Positions 1 to 8,655 of a stretch of 56,601 nt of DNA are shown piece by piece; position 1 is the stretch's first letter, and each line of letters begins with the position of its first letter. The stretch is from DASQHW01 sp038209365 (GTDB lineage: Bacteria > Actinomycetota > Acidimicrobiia > IMCC26256 > PALSA-610). The position numbers and the translations under genes are program-made. The notes below the pieces were generated by a model that ran no database searches, was not told where the DNA came from, and worked only from the letters and a program-made list of their open reading frames with translations. Location of the stretch: NCBI GenBank assembly GCA_038209365.1, contig JBBQXS010000031.1, positions 1 to 56,601 of the forward strand, read 5' to 3'.

Positions 1-1
1 T

Positions 2-199
2 GGTCTGCCGAAGGGTGCCTATCGGGTCCCGAGCGGCGACTACGTCGTTCAATCGATCGGATCGCCGGACAAGCGTGGCCGACAGCTGCGGATCAAAGCG
101 ATCCACCGCACCGAGCCCGACGCGGCCAAGGTTGCCGAGGCTCTGATCGCCCTGGCCATTGATCGGGCTCACAACCAGAACCGTCACGCACAGAACTGA
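2..199 (+). CDS. C-terminal end of a hypothetical protein (partial)
   Basis: An open frame enters from the left edge and stops at a TGA at 197-199, giving 65 residues of the C-terminus. It starts GLPKGAYRVPSGDYV and ends with a helical, Asn/His-rich tail. I do not recognise a domain. The codon third positions are GC-rich like the neighbours, so it is probably a real gene truncated by the window. It lies 53 nt upstream of tRNA-Pro on the same strand. Confidence 0.5.
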   Translation, partial: GLPKGAYRVPSGDYVVQSIGSPDKRGRQLRIKAIHRTEPDAAKVAEALIALAIDRAHNQNRHAQN

Positions 200-252
200 C
201 CTTGACCAAACGCACGTCCGCTTTCACAATGACGTGCAGGTCTGACATGTGT

Positions 253-329
253 CGGGGTGTAGCGCAGTTTGGTAGCGCGCCGCGTTCGGGACGCGGAGGT
301 CGTCCGTTCAAGTCGGATCACCCCGACCA
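253..329 (+). tRNA. tRNA-Pro (anticodon CGG)
   Basis: The acceptor stem CGGGGTG (253-259) pairs with CACCCCG (319-325). The discriminator is A326 and the CCA end is encoded at 327-329. The anticodon stem CCGCG/CGCGG encloses the loop TTCGGGA, giving anticodon CGG at 287-289 followed by G, as expected for tRNA-Pro. The T-arm contains GTTCAAGTC. It reads CCG proline codons, which are abundant in this GC-rich genome. Confidence 0.95.
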
Positions 330-345
330 GGATCGCTGATTTGTT

Positions 346-693
346 TCAGCTCTTCGACGACACTCGCCGCTTCTGCTGACCACCACGACGAATCACAAAG
401 CCGATTTCCGGCAGAGCCGTGCGTAGGTAGCGACGATCAACCCCGAACTTCTCACCCACGGCGATCAGGTTGATACCACTCTCATAGAGTCGACCGGCGT
501 CATCGAGTTCCTCCGAGCTGAGCGTCCGACCACGCCATCGTTGGCCCGGGACTCCCCGGCGCTTCAAGTGGGCCATAACCGTGTTGCGGCCAACGCCGAA
601 ACGGGCTGCCAGGACGTCGATCTCCAGGCCACCCCGGCGCAAGGTCACGAGCTCGGCTACCTCCGCCTCGGTCAATCGGCGAAGACGCCGCAC
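346..693 (-). CDS. Tandem helix-turn-helix protein, probable mobile-element remnant
   Basis: The frame encodes 115 residues from a GTG at 693 with two HTH-like segments, one around residues 12-45 (LAARFGVGRNTVMAHLKRRG) and one around 60-95 (VGEKFGVDRRYLRTAL). This double HTH resembles the small DNA-binding proteins or C-terminal parts that accompany serine recombinases in actinobacterial mobile elements. The reading frame stays open upstream to a stop at 880-882 and translates to credible protein (for example VELLGRYSKLDIATKLRAIL), but no ATG, GTG or TTG occurs in frame between 694 and 879. The N-terminus may therefore be lost to decay or use an unusual start. It sits 17 nt from the 3' end of tRNA-Pro on the opposite strand, a common integration site. 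A free-standing regulator is the alternative. Confidence 0.5.
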   Translation of the reverse strand: MRRLRRLTEAEVAELVTLRRGGLEIDVLAARFGVGRNTVMAHLKRRGVPGQRWRGRTLSSEELDDAGRLYESGINLIAVGEKFGVDRRYLRTALPEIGFVIRRGGQQKRRVSSKS

Positions 694-883
694 CGACCGG
701 GTAGGTCGAGCGGGTGGGCCATCACGCCCGCTACCAGCGAGAATGGCCCGAAGTTTGGTAGCGATGTCGAGTTTGGAGTAACGGCCCAGGAGCTCGACTC
801 GTGTTTCCCTCTTGATCGAACCCTTTGCGCCGCGACTTTTCGCAACGGGAGCTGTCCGCCGTCCGACGTGAAAACGTGGTCAG

Positions 884-988
884 TCAGCGTGTGAACAGGT
901 AGACGGCGCAGCCCCAGACAGCGGCAAAACAGATGATCCCGATGAGCCACTGGGTGATGGTCTCAGTTCTGTCTCCGTGGAGATCCAC
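884..988 (-). CDS. Small single-pass membrane protein (34 aa), tentative
   Basis: A short frame starts with GTG at 988 and stops at 884-886. Residues about 12-31 form one hydrophobic helix (TQWLIGIICFAAVWGCAVYL) preceded by a charged N-terminus and followed by Thr-Arg. An AAGG lies about 8 nt before the GTG. It ends just before the open frame of the helix-turn-helix remnant on the same strand. Size, one transmembrane segment and a plausible ribosome site support it, but nothing identifies a family and chance cannot be excluded. Confidence 0.35.
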   Translation of the reverse strand: MDLHGDRTETITQWLIGIICFAAVWGCAVYLFTR

Positions 989-1173
989 TCGGCGACCTTA
1001 ACCCGATGCGGGATTCTTCGCGTCCAAACTCAGACGTTGATCCCGCAGCAGCAAGGGCAGCCGTCGTGGTAGCGCCAACACTCGTAGGGGTCGCCGTGGT
1101 GTCGTAGCTCCCGCCCGCGGCACCCTTCGGGTTCGTCGTCCTCGGGCGGTCGGCAGTTCTGTCCGCGTTCCTT

Positions 1174-2328
1174 CTACTCGGTGAGCGTCTCGATGATGGC
1201 CGTTGCGTGGAACGGTTCGGGCATGGCAGCAATCTCGTCGGCGAGGCGTCGCGCGGCGCGGTGTTCGGAGCTTTCGGGCGCGATCACGGCGCGGACCGCA
1301 TCACGGATCGCGGATGCCTCGAGATCGCCGGGACGGACGACGCGCGCGACCCCGGCTTTCTCGCATGCGAGCGCGTTCTCGAACTGGTCGGCGCCCAGCG
1401 GGATAACGACCAGGGGCAGAGCCGCGTTGAGAGCCGCGAGCATGGTCCCCGATCCGCCATGACAGATCACGGCGTCGCAGCGATCGACAAGCGGACGCAG
1501 TGGGAGCCATTGGTACACGTGCACGTTCGCAGAACGTGGAGCCAACGCCGCGGGGTCGTTGTTGGAACCGATTGTCACGACCACGTCGATGTCGTCTGCG
1601 GCGACGGCGTCGAGCAGCACCTCGAACGTCGCGAGCTGGTTGAAGATCGGCACCGTGCCGAGCGTCAAGTACAGGATCGGACGGTCACCGAGGGAAGCGA
1701 TCTCTGCGGGCAGCGCGTCGGAGGTTCCTCCCGGAATCTCGGGCCGGATCGGTTGCACGACGCGCGCCGGAGCCTCTTCGCCGAGCCGCAAACTCGGCGG
1801 GCATGGATCGAGGAAGCAATCTCGGTAGATCCCCGCGTGCGCGTCCGCGGGCAGGCCAGCGGCCTCCCAAAGCGGCGCGACCGGCTCCGCCAGCGCGCGC
1901 ACGATCGCGTCGTCGAGAAGCTGTGCGAAGCCATAGGTAACGCTCGGGATACCTCGTTCGGCAGCGACGATCGGCGACGCCGCCTCCACTGGTGGGTGCA
2001 CCACGGCATCGGGAACGAACTCGTCGGCAATGCCGCGCAGTTGCGGCAGCAAATCGGGCGCGAATACCTCGCCGAACATGACCGACCCGAAGACAGGACC
2101 CGCACCCGGCGATTCCGCCGCGGCAGGATTGGCCATCGTCCGCATGACCGCTTCCATCGCCGACGGACCGACAACCGTCGCGTCCAACCCGACGCCCTCG
2201 ACACGCCGTTGCACGTCGGGACCAACCGCCAACAGCACGTCGTGGCCCCGCTCACGCAACGCACGCGCGATCGGCAAGAGCGGACCCACGACACCCTCCA
2301 TCGGCCTCGATGTACACAGAACGCGCAT
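1174..2328 (-). CDS. Glycosyltransferase family 1 (MGT/UGT-like, GT-B fold)
   Basis: The 384-residue product starts MRVLCTSRPMEG with the hydrophobic strand and small-residue loop of GT-B glycosyltransferases. It carries the C-terminal nucleotide-sugar signature: QWLPLRPLVDRCDAVICHGG and GSGT (His290 to Thr295), then the Asp-Gln pair at 314-315. This family, which includes macrolide and flavonoid or lipid glycosyltransferases, moves a sugar from an NDP-sugar onto a small hydrophobic acceptor in the cytoplasm. The ATG at 2328 is chosen because GAGGAG lies 8 nt upstream; the longer frame to 2463 has no typical protein character. It stands alone on the minus strand. The acceptor cannot be predicted. 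Confidence 0.85.
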   Translation of the reverse strand: MRVLCTSRPMEGVVGPLLPIARALRERGHDVLLAVGPDVQRRVEGVGLDATVVGPSAMEAVMRTMANPAAAESPGAGPVFGSVMFGEVFAPDLLPQLRGIADEFVPDAVVHPPVEAASPIVAAERGIPSVTYGFAQLLDDAIVRALAEPVAPLWEAAGLPADAHAGIYRDCFLDPCPPSLRLGEEAPARVVQPIRPEIPGGTSDALPAEIASLGDRPILYLTLGTVPIFNQLATFEVLLDAVAADDIDVVVTIGSNNDPAALAPRSANVHVYQWLPLRPLVDRCDAVICHGGSGTMLAALNAALPLVVIPLGADQFENALACEKAGVARVVRPGDLEASAIRDAVRAVIAPESSEHRAARRLADEIAAMPEPFHATAIIETLTE

Positions 2329-2585
2329 GCCAATGCTCCTCGGCCGTATGTTGCAACCGGCCTCCCGCACCGTCCGGCGCTGTCGGTCGGTGCACGTTAG
2401 CTGTTCACAGGAACGCCCCCCACGGAACCTCGATCTGCAGTTATGCGCGCGGTTCGAGTGCAAGTTGCAGCTCGACGACCCACGTGTTTCTCGGTCCGTC
2501 GCAGTCGAGATAGATCTCCCGAAGCTCGCAGATATGGCGCAGCACGCTCGCGTGTTGATCGGTTTTTTGGCGTATCTCTATGCGA

Positions 2586-3758
2586 CTAGAGGTTGCTGGC
2601 GCAGGTGTTGCCGTCGTTGTCGCTGTTGGTGCCGTCAGGGCAGGTCGTGCTCAACCACGTCACGGCGGTGACATTCGTGTGGTCGATCTGGGCGCCGTCG
2701 AGGGTCGCGAAGGCCAGGTTCGCGTTTTGGAGGTCGGCGTGGCGGAGGTCGGCCAGACTCAGGTTCGTTGGCACGACGGGAAACAGCGGAAGTCCGAGCG
2801 CGGACATGTCGGCCCGGGAGAGGTTTGCACGGTAGAGGTTGGCTCCGGCGAAGTTCACGCCGTTGAGGTGCAGGCCGGAGAGGTCGGCGTGCGCGAGATC
2901 GGCTCCGACCAGGTTGGTCCCGCTGCACACAGCTCCTTGAATATGTCCGAAGGAACATTCGCCGAACGTTGCGGATCTGAGCGTGGCGTGGATCAGATTC
3001 GTCTGTGCGAGGTCGGCCCAGGAGAGATCGGTGTTCGAGAAGTCGGCACCGACGAGCGTCGCGCCTTGCATGATGACACCGCCGCATACGAACACGACAC
3101 CAATGCCATCGCCGAAGTCGAGCGAGTTGCAATCCGATGCGCGGGCGCCGGTCAGGTTCGCGAACGTCAGGTCGGCGTTGTCGAAGCGGGCAAGCTCGCA
3201 CGTTGGGCCGTTTATCGTGAAGAAGCATGTCGCGAGCGACGCGTTCGAGAGGTTCGCGCGGCGCATCTTCGTAGACGTGAGGTTCGCGCCGAAGAGTGCG
3301 GCGCCGGTGAGCGTGGCGCGGGTCAGGTTGGCGTGGCTGAGATCGGCGGCATCGCATCGCACGGAGAAGTCGGGTTGCAGGATGCATGTGGCGACTGATG
3401 CGTTCGAGAGGTTCGCGCGCACCAGCGTCGCCAGCGTAAGGTCGGCGCCGACGAGATTCGCGCCGCTCAGGTTCGCAAACGAGAGGTTGACGCCCGACAA
3501 GTTTGCGCCTTGCAGGTCGGCACCCGGGCAGTTCGTGAAATGCGTCCGCGTCGGCTGCGCGACGACGGTGCAACCGTTGATGATCGAGTCCGCGAACGCC
3601 GAAGACGCGTCGACGGTCGTCAGCGCGACGGACACGACGAGGATCACGGTGCAGGCAACCGAGAAACGACGCCGACTGCGGCTGGGCGAAGCTCTCCACC
3701 ACCGACCGGAACGCTTCACACGCACTCGGTTCTGTCCCGGAGCGGCGCCGCACCACAC
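2586..3758 (-). CDS. Secreted pentapeptide-repeat protein
   Basis: After an Arg-rich N-terminus and a hydrophobic segment (CTVILVVSVALTTV, about residues 36-49) with a likely signal-peptidase site after ASSAFA, nearly the whole mature chain is made of A(D/N)LXX pentapeptide repeats such as ADLQGANLSGVNLSFANLSG. These fold into a right-handed quadrilateral beta-helix. The regular repeats are broken at intervals by Cys-containing inserts (ATCILQ, ATCFF, GECSF), which could form disulfides outside the cell. Function is unknown; exported pentapeptide proteins are poorly studied. The start is uncertain: GTG at 3758, or GTG codons about 12-14 residues further in. Confidence 0.8.
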   Translation of the reverse strand: MWCGAAPGQNRVRVKRSGRWWRASPSRSRRRFSVACTVILVVSVALTTVDASSAFADSIINGCTVVAQPTRTHFTNCPGADLQGANLSGVNLSFANLSGANLVGADLTLATLVRANLSNASVATCILQPDFSVRCDAADLSHANLTRATLTGAALFGANLTSTKMRRANLSNASLATCFFTINGPTCELARFDNADLTFANLTGARASDCNSLDFGDGIGVVFVCGGVIMQGATLVGADFSNTDLSWADLAQTNLIHATLRSATFGECSFGHIQGAVCSGTNLVGADLAHADLSGLHLNGVNFAGANLYRANLSRADMSALGLPLFPVVPTNLSLADLRHADLQNANLAFATLDGAQIDHTNVTAVTWLSTTCPDGTNSDNDGNTCASNL

Positions 3759-3883
3759 AAGATCACAATCAACAGCGCGGCTCCGACAACGTCAAGCCAA
3801 CCTGTCGATCCTTGACGCAAACCAGATGTTCGCAGGATCACGGCCCAGCAGATCGCATCAGTTCTGTGCGCCCCTCGAATTGC

Positions 3884-4618
3884 TCAGGGCCTGTCGCAGT
3901 AGCCGGCGCCGTAGAGGTAGGAGTCGCCGATGCGCCGCACGTTGATGTTCCACCCGAGGTCCCGCAACGTGGCTGCCAGTTCTTGCGGCTCCCAGAAGAT
4001 CTTCACGATGTCGAACTCATGTCCGTCGCGGAGCCTTCGGCGCGCAATGGGAACACCAGCCGCAACGCGAATGTCGTCGTAGTGCGCTACTCGGTCGTCC
4101 TCGTCAACGAAGGCCACCCTCCCGTTCGGCCGCAGACAGGCGCGCACGAGCCGCCAGAACGGCTCGAACAGGGCGGGCGGAACATGTGACAGCAGGAAGC
4201 CGAAGAACACGACGTCGTAGGTCGCATCGGGCACCCATTCGAACAAGTCAGCTTGGATGTAGCGGACGGTTGGCCAGGCGACCTCCGACTCGTTGCGCGC
4301 GAGCATCTTTCGCGAGGAGTCAACTGCCGTCAGCAATCGAGCGTGTCGCGCGAGTTCGCGAGTAAAGCCACCTGGACCGCACCCCAACTCCAGAACCGCA
4401 CCCGTTGGCTCCAGCTCGTCGACAATCGCTCGGAGGTCCAAGTCGCGTTGGGCTATGCCGGTGTCACGCCCCTTGCGATCAGACGGACCGCCAGTGAGAT
4501 AGTCGGGTGCCCACAGGTCATAGAAGCGCTTCTGCGACTCGATGACCGAAAACGTCAGATCGTCCTCACCCGGCGCAGCCACGCGCACATGTAACCAACA
4601 CCGGGCTCGCGGATCCAC
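3884..4618 (-). CDS. Class I SAM-dependent methyltransferase
   Basis: The product (244 residues from a GTG at 4618) has the Rossmann methyltransferase motifs in order: motif I VLELGCGPGG (75-84), the acidic end of beta 2 at AVD (about 98-100), QADLFEW as motif II region, then YDVVFFGFLLSHV and RPNGRVAFVDEDD. The N-terminal FYDLWAPDYLTGG is typical of small-molecule methyltransferases of the Methyltransf_11/25 type. The substrate is unknown. Starts inside the first 25 residues are also possible because no clear ribosome site marks the GTG. It is divergent from the orphan gene at 4791. Confidence 0.8.
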   Translation of the reverse strand: MDPRARCWLHVRVAAPGEDDLTFSVIESQKRFYDLWAPDYLTGGPSDRKGRDTGIAQRDLDLRAIVDELEPTGAVLELGCGPGGFTRELARHARLLTAVDSSRKMLARNESEVAWPTVRYIQADLFEWVPDATYDVVFFGFLLSHVPPALFEPFWRLVRACLRPNGRVAFVDEDDRVAHYDDIRVAAGVPIARRRLRDGHEFDIVKIFWEPQELAATLRDLGWNINVRRIGDSYLYGAGYCDRP

Positions 4619-4790
4619 GTCGAGGTCGGGGTCTCAGGGTTGCATTGTCTTCCCGGCCGGTTCGGGTGGTGACGTCACGATGACTGCCGTTACAGACCGC
4701 CAGCATTCGTCGTCGCCCTGGCGACCGTGCAACCGAAGGCGTACCGTTCGATGGGCTGCTGCCGTATGGCGTCCCAAGAAGGGGGTACCT

Positions 4791-5354
4791 GTGCTGCGTA
4801 TGTACAAGACTTCAGGGGCGGAGGCGTTGGACCTCTTCTACAGCGGCGATCCTGCTGCGTTCGCGCAGGGTGTCGGGTGGATGACCGCGAATCCCAACTC
4901 GCTTCCCGACGCCGCAGAACAGATGGAAAACGCCGGTAATCTCGGTCCCGGCAACGCGCAAGCGCTCCGAGACGGCTGGACCGCGCCGCCTGTCGGCCAC
5001 CCGCTTCACGGCAAGAATGTCGAACGAACAATGCGGCAGGGCTATGAGCGGGCCATCCTCCTCGCACAACACGGGAATAAGCGGCTCGAGACGTTTGTCG
5101 TCACGGGCACAGGATCTGATTTCCACGTCCAGGTTTCCAACGGGAGCTCAGCCGTCTCGGTCTTCATCGTCCTGCCTCGAGAGAGCAATGGCTCGACAAA
5201 CGCGCAAGCAACAAGTTGGGTCTTCCGAATCGGGAGTGCAGACGCAGGCCTTCCTGAGGAGATCGTCGATGACGACGATCCTCCCGTCGTGAGGGTAAGA
5301 GTCAGCGGCTCCGAGGAAGCGGCGCTTGCCGCAGAATCTCTCACGAGCGCGTAA
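4791..5354 (+). CDS. Hypothetical protein, no recognised family
   Basis: The start is fixed by AAGAAGGGGG five nt before GTG 4791, which gives 187 residues. The N-terminal part is helical (EALDLFYSGDPAAFAQGVGWM) with a Pro/Gly-rich linker (WTAPPVGHPLHGKN); the C-terminal half alternates beta-like stretches (ETFVVTGTGSDFHVQVSNGS, VSVFIVLPRE) and ends in an acidic loop DDDDPP and RVRVSGSEEAA. There is no signal peptide or membrane segment. It resembles nothing I know. Nothing nearby suggests a role; the next 554 nt hold no clear gene. Confidence 0.6.
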   Translation: MLRMYKTSGAEALDLFYSGDPAAFAQGVGWMTANPNSLPDAAEQMENAGNLGPGNAQALRDGWTAPPVGHPLHGKNVERTMRQGYERAILLAQHGNKRLETFVVTGTGSDFHVQVSNGSSAVSVFIVLPRESNGSTNAQATSWVFRIGSADAGLPEEIVDDDDPPVVRVRVSGSEEAALAAESLTSA

Positions 5355-5908
5355 CCCCCCGGCGGGCGACGCATTTCGCTCTCCAACGGAGAGGACAATC
5401 TCTCAACGAGCCGTAGGTCAACGTCCGACGAGGTCCAAGCCACCAGCACCGTCAACGTCCGGCCCCGCGCCACACCTCGACCCTACGCCAATGACCCACG
5501 TGACCGGGAGCTTCGCGAGTGGCACCTAAAAGGTGCGCTGCACACGGCGGCGCCGAACTCGGCTTATAGCCACGCCAATGTTCACTCGTGATTTGGGCCA
5601 GTGAGTCAAAGGGCTCCGCGGGGTGCCCGTTCGATATCTTGCTCACGTGCGCGCGAACAGATGGAAGAAGTTACTGGGCGGAAAGTCCGACCGCTTCTTT
5701 GGGCGTGCCATACGCCCGAGGGCGCGTCGATCGAACGATCGTGATTGGTCGCACAGCGTCGCCGGCTACGAGCGACATGTTGCCGCGCTCGGCGAAGCGA
5801 GTAATCGGAGCGCCGCGCGTCCTGAGTGAGGCGTTCCCCCTTCGCCGGCTTCGCCCCCCCGGCTAAGACCGAGCCGTGATGGTGGAGGTCTCATGAAGCG
5901 GTACGAGG
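5355..5908. other. 554-nt stretch without a supported gene
   Basis: Several frames of 64 to 92 codons cross this stretch on both strands. None has a convincing ribosome site, hydrophobic core or family motif. The best is a plus-strand GTG frame at 5623-5829 (68 codons, basic and Arg-rich), which I do not call. A GC-rich inverted repeat (GCCGG/CCGGC) near 5840-5862 lacks a T-tract. Confidence 0.4.
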
Positions 5909-7324
5909 TCAGGTGGCGGTCGTGACAGGCGCGTCCACGCCCGACGCCGGCGTCGTACGCGCTCCTTGCTCCAAACGCCTCAACCCCACGTCGAGCGCAA
6001 CCGCGGCGAGCAACACGATCGGGACGTCCGCGGGCGCACGATAACGACTCGAGCCGAACGAGATGGCGACACCGATCGCGACGGTGACGAAGACGGCGAT
6101 GAACGCGAGCAGTGAGACCTTGCGTCGCCACAGGATCACGAAGCCTGCGATCGCGGCTACCGCGAGTGCCCAATACGCGAGGAAGCCCAGTTGGATGACT
6201 CGGAGCGGTGTGCCGCGGAAGGTGTCGAAGCGCATGTCCTGGAACGGACGGAAGATTCCCCACGCTCGTCCTTCGCGCGCGGCGATCACCACGGGCACCC
6301 GACCCTTGTGCTCTTTCATGTAGTCGATCGCCTCGTGGCGCATCGCGGAGTCTCGCGTCGACGCGTCGCCGCCCGGCCCGGGGTCGTTGTTGGGACTGGC
6401 CACGCGGCACGCAGGGTCTCCGAGACCGAGACGTGTCCCGAAGTACGACGAGTCGCAGTTTGCTTCGACCATCGTCTGTCCGAGCTGGGTCGAGAGCAGC
6501 ACCGGATCCTTGAAGCGCGCCGTGTTGTAGATCGTCCAGGGCGCAATCGTGGCAGCGACGACCAGCACGCTGGCAATCAGCCAGATCCAACGCCGGCGCC
6601 GAGTGATCCCACGCGCGAGCAGCAGCAGCGGCGCGAGGAGCGCAGCGATGAGCACGACCTGTTCGGACCGTGTCAGCGCGAGGAGCCCGACAGAGAAGCC
6701 GACGGCGAGCGCGCGCGGCAGGCTCGGCTGGTCTTGGAACCGGAGGGTCAAGAGCATGAGCACCGCGACACCGAGCAGAGCGAGTGCCTCGGACATCAGC
6801 TCCCACTCGTAGATGATGAATGTCGGCGTGATCGCGGCGAGCGACGCCGCGATCAGTCCCGCGCGGACGCCGCCGATCCGCCGCCCCGCACAACCGACGA
6901 CCGCGATCGTCGCGCTGCCCACGACGGCGGCGAGCAACTGTTGCTCGAGAATCGTCCGAAGACCGAAACGGGCGAGCAGCGCGAGGGTCAGCGGCCAGAG
7001 CGGCGGGTGCGCAGCGGACGGCACCGAGCTTCCCGACTGCAAGAAATCGCTCGGAGTGATGAAGCCTTTGCCATCCGCGATCAGACCCGCGATGACGTGG
7101 TAGTAACGGCCGTCGCCGTTGATGGTTCCGTTGCGGAAGGCGTAGAGGTAGGCGATCCGCACGAGGAACCCGAACCCCGCGATCAGCGCCACCTGGATTG
7201 CAAAACGTCGGTCGGCCGGCTGTCGAGGCGCAACAATCTCATCGCCGACCAATTCGTCGTCGAGTTGCATCGCATCGACGCGTGCGATCGGCGCCTCGTC
7301 ATACGCATCACGCGACACGGACAA
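5909..7324 (-). CDS. Multi-pass membrane glycosyltransferase, GT39/ArnT-like (GT-C fold)
   Basis: The product (471 residues) has about ten transmembrane helices after a 40-residue acidic cytoplasmic tail. The first loop has INGDGRYYHVIAGLIADGKG and then SGSSVPSAAHPPLWPLTLAL, the pattern of dolichyl/undecaprenyl-phosphate-sugar glycosyltransferases of the PMT/ArnT type, with an acidic residue after TM1 and an HPPLWP motif. Such enzymes transfer a sugar from a lipid carrier on the outer face of the membrane. The start is uncertain: TTG at 7324 has GGGG 7 nt upstream, and a GTG follows two codons later. It is last in a minus-strand run with an ABC exporter. Confidence 0.75.
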   Translation of the reverse strand: MSVSRDAYDEAPIARVDAMQLDDELVGDEIVAPRQPADRRFAIQVALIAGFGFLVRIAYLYAFRNGTINGDGRYYHVIAGLIADGKGFITPSDFLQSGSSVPSAAHPPLWPLTLALLARFGLRTILEQQLLAAVVGSATIAVVGCAGRRIGGVRAGLIAASLAAITPTFIIYEWELMSEALALLGVAVLMLLTLRFQDQPSLPRALAVGFSVGLLALTRSEQVVLIAALLAPLLLLARGITRRRRWIWLIASVLVVAATIAPWTIYNTARFKDPVLLSTQLGQTMVEANCDSSYFGTRLGLGDPACRVASPNNDPGPGGDASTRDSAMRHEAIDYMKEHKGRVPVVIAAREGRAWGIFRPFQDMRFDTFRGTPLRVIQLGFLAYWALAVAAIAGFVILWRRKVSLLAFIAVFVTVAIGVAISFGSSRYRAPADVPIVLLAAVALDVGLRRLEQGARTTPASGVDAPVTTAT

Positions 7325-7363
7325 ATACTGCCCCAGGCGCCTCGAAGGGCGGGGCGCGCGGCT

Positions 7364-7810
7364 TCAGCCCCGTGTGCGGGGCCGCGGTGGCCGCTCCTCG
7401 TGCGGAATGCCAAGAGCGTCGACGCGGCGGGCCACGTCCGCCACAACGCTGTCGACCTCGGCGTCGGGACGGACGCCGACACGGTCGACGGCCCACGCGG
7501 CGAGGATGTCTCCGAGGCGGTCGAGATCTCCGGCGGCGCGAAGGATCTCGACGACATCCGCATGCTCGGGCGAAGCGACGCCGTCCTGGAGCACCTGCCA
7601 GAGAGCCGGACCTTCGCGTTCGAGGATCGCGGCATGCTGATTGAGCGCCCATTCGACGCGGCGAAGAAGGTTGAGGATGTCGTTCACGCGCTGAGGCTGT
7701 GCTTGTGCGTACCTGACGAGCGCGGCGCGCAAACTCCAATCGTTCGTGCGGCCGCGTTCGGCGAAGTCGACCAGACGGGCGAGTGCCGGTGGCTCGATTT
7801 CGGCTGTCAC
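7364..7810 (-). CDS. Hypothetical alpha-helical protein downstream of ABC exporter
   Basis: This frame gives 148 residues from GTG 7810 (AAGG eight nt upstream; a GTG nine nt earlier is also possible). It starts about 20 nt after the exporter permease stop. The sequence is soluble and nearly all helical, for example WSLRAALVRYAQAQPQRVND and DILNLLRRVEWALNQHAAIL, with a basic Arg/Pro tail. No domain is recognised. The position suggests co-transcription with the exporter and a cytoplasmic accessory role, which is inference only. Confidence 0.6.
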   Translation of the reverse strand: MTAEIEPPALARLVDFAERGRTNDWSLRAALVRYAQAQPQRVNDILNLLRRVEWALNQHAAILEREGPALWQVLQDGVASPEHADVVEILRAAGDLDRLGDILAAWAVDRVGVRPDAEVDSVVADVARRVDALGIPHEERPPRPRTRG

Positions 7811-7839
7811 CTCACGCACCTTAAGACCGCGAGCGCCGG

Positions 7840-8655
7840 CTACGCCGCCTGGCGCACGCGTCCCCGCAGTGCCGCGAAGCACATGGCCATGCTGATCGCC
7901 CCGACCACGCCGATCGCGACCAATGCCTGCGCCAGGTCGCCCCACTTCCAGCTGTCGGCGAGCACCAACGAGCGCAGGCCGTCGAGGATGTATGTCACCG
8001 GGTTGAACGCCGACACCGTGTGCAACCAACCCGACAACTGCGCGCGCGGCACGTACGACGACGTCAAGAACAAGAACGGGAAGAACAGCAGGAAGCTCGA
8101 GTTCACCGCGGCGGGATTGCCGGTCTTCAACGCGATCGCATATCCGAAGCCGGCGAACGCGAGGCTCCACAGCGCGGCCAGGCCGATGAACATCAGCACT
8201 CCGATCGGGCCGCCGTGGAATCGCACGCCGAGAATCAATCCCAGCCCGATGATCGGCACCGTCAATACCGCCGACACCGCGACGTCGGCCGCCATGTGTC
8301 CCAACAAGATCGCCGTGCGTCGCACGGGCGTCAGCAACAGCCGGTCGAAGTACTTGTTCTGAACGTCGAGCACGATCGCGCCGGCCCGTGACACGCCCGT
8401 CACACCGAGCAGCACAGCCGTCGCCATCTGAAACGCGGTGTAGTCGAGACCGGGCACCGCCTCGGTCAGCCGTTGCAACGTCGCGATGTTCACCACGAAG
8501 AAGAACAGGGCAATGAACACCGGGGGTATCACGACTTCGACATCACGAGGAACTGCACGCAACGCACGCCCGGCGATTGACCGGAGATCGCGCACGAACT
8601 CGGCCGGCTTGGCCCGAGCAACCTCGAGAACCGCGGTGTCGGTCACGGTGGTCAT
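7840..8655 (-). CDS. ABC-2 type transporter permease (DrrB-like)
   Basis: The 271-residue protein has six hydrophobic segments in the ABC-2 arrangement: a first helix at VVIPPVFIALFFFVVNIA, a cytoplasmic loop ending in FDRLLLTPVRRTAILLG (the conserved region of DrrB/Nod-type permeases), and the late motif SSYVPRAQLSGWLHTVSAFN followed by PVTYILDGLR. The ATG overlaps the stop of the ATPase gene by 4 nt (ATGA at 8652-8655), so the pair is translationally coupled. It forms the membrane channel of an exporter. Homologues export antibiotics or lipids. Confidence 0.88.
   Translation of the reverse strand: MTTVTDTAVLEVARAKPAEFVRDLRSIAGRALRAVPRDVEVVIPPVFIALFFFVVNIATLQRLTEAVPGLDYTAFQMATAVLLGVTGVSRAGAIVLDVQNKYFDRLLLTPVRRTAILLGHMAADVAVSAVLTVPIIGLGLILGVRFHGGPIGVLMFIGLAALWSLAFAGFGYAIALKTGNPAAVNSSFLLFFPFLFLTSSYVPRAQLSGWLHTVSAFNPVTYILDGLRSLVLADSWKWGDLAQALVAIGVVGAISMAMCFAALRGRVRQAA

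Noticed and set aside
1207..2400. Plus-strand frame of 397 codons opposite the glycosyltransferase
   Set aside because: Mirror frame of a gene with a good ribosome site and a GT1 signature.
2586..3758. Tandem DNA repeats or a CRISPR-like array in the pentapeptide gene
   Set aside because: The periodicity comes from protein pentapeptides; DNA units vary and no conserved repeat/spacer structure exists.
5623..5829. 68-codon plus-strand GTG frame
   Set aside because: No ribosome site, Arg-rich composition and no match to any pattern; left as intergenic.
5840..5862. Rho-independent terminator near GCCGG/CCGGC
   Set aside because: Short stem, C-rich loop and no T-tract.
6191..8362. Long plus-strand open frame (723 codons)
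   Set aside because: It is antisense to the GT39-like gene, the helical protein and the ABC permease; its composition (Arg, Asp, Gln runs) is the mirror of GC-rich codon bias and no motif is present.
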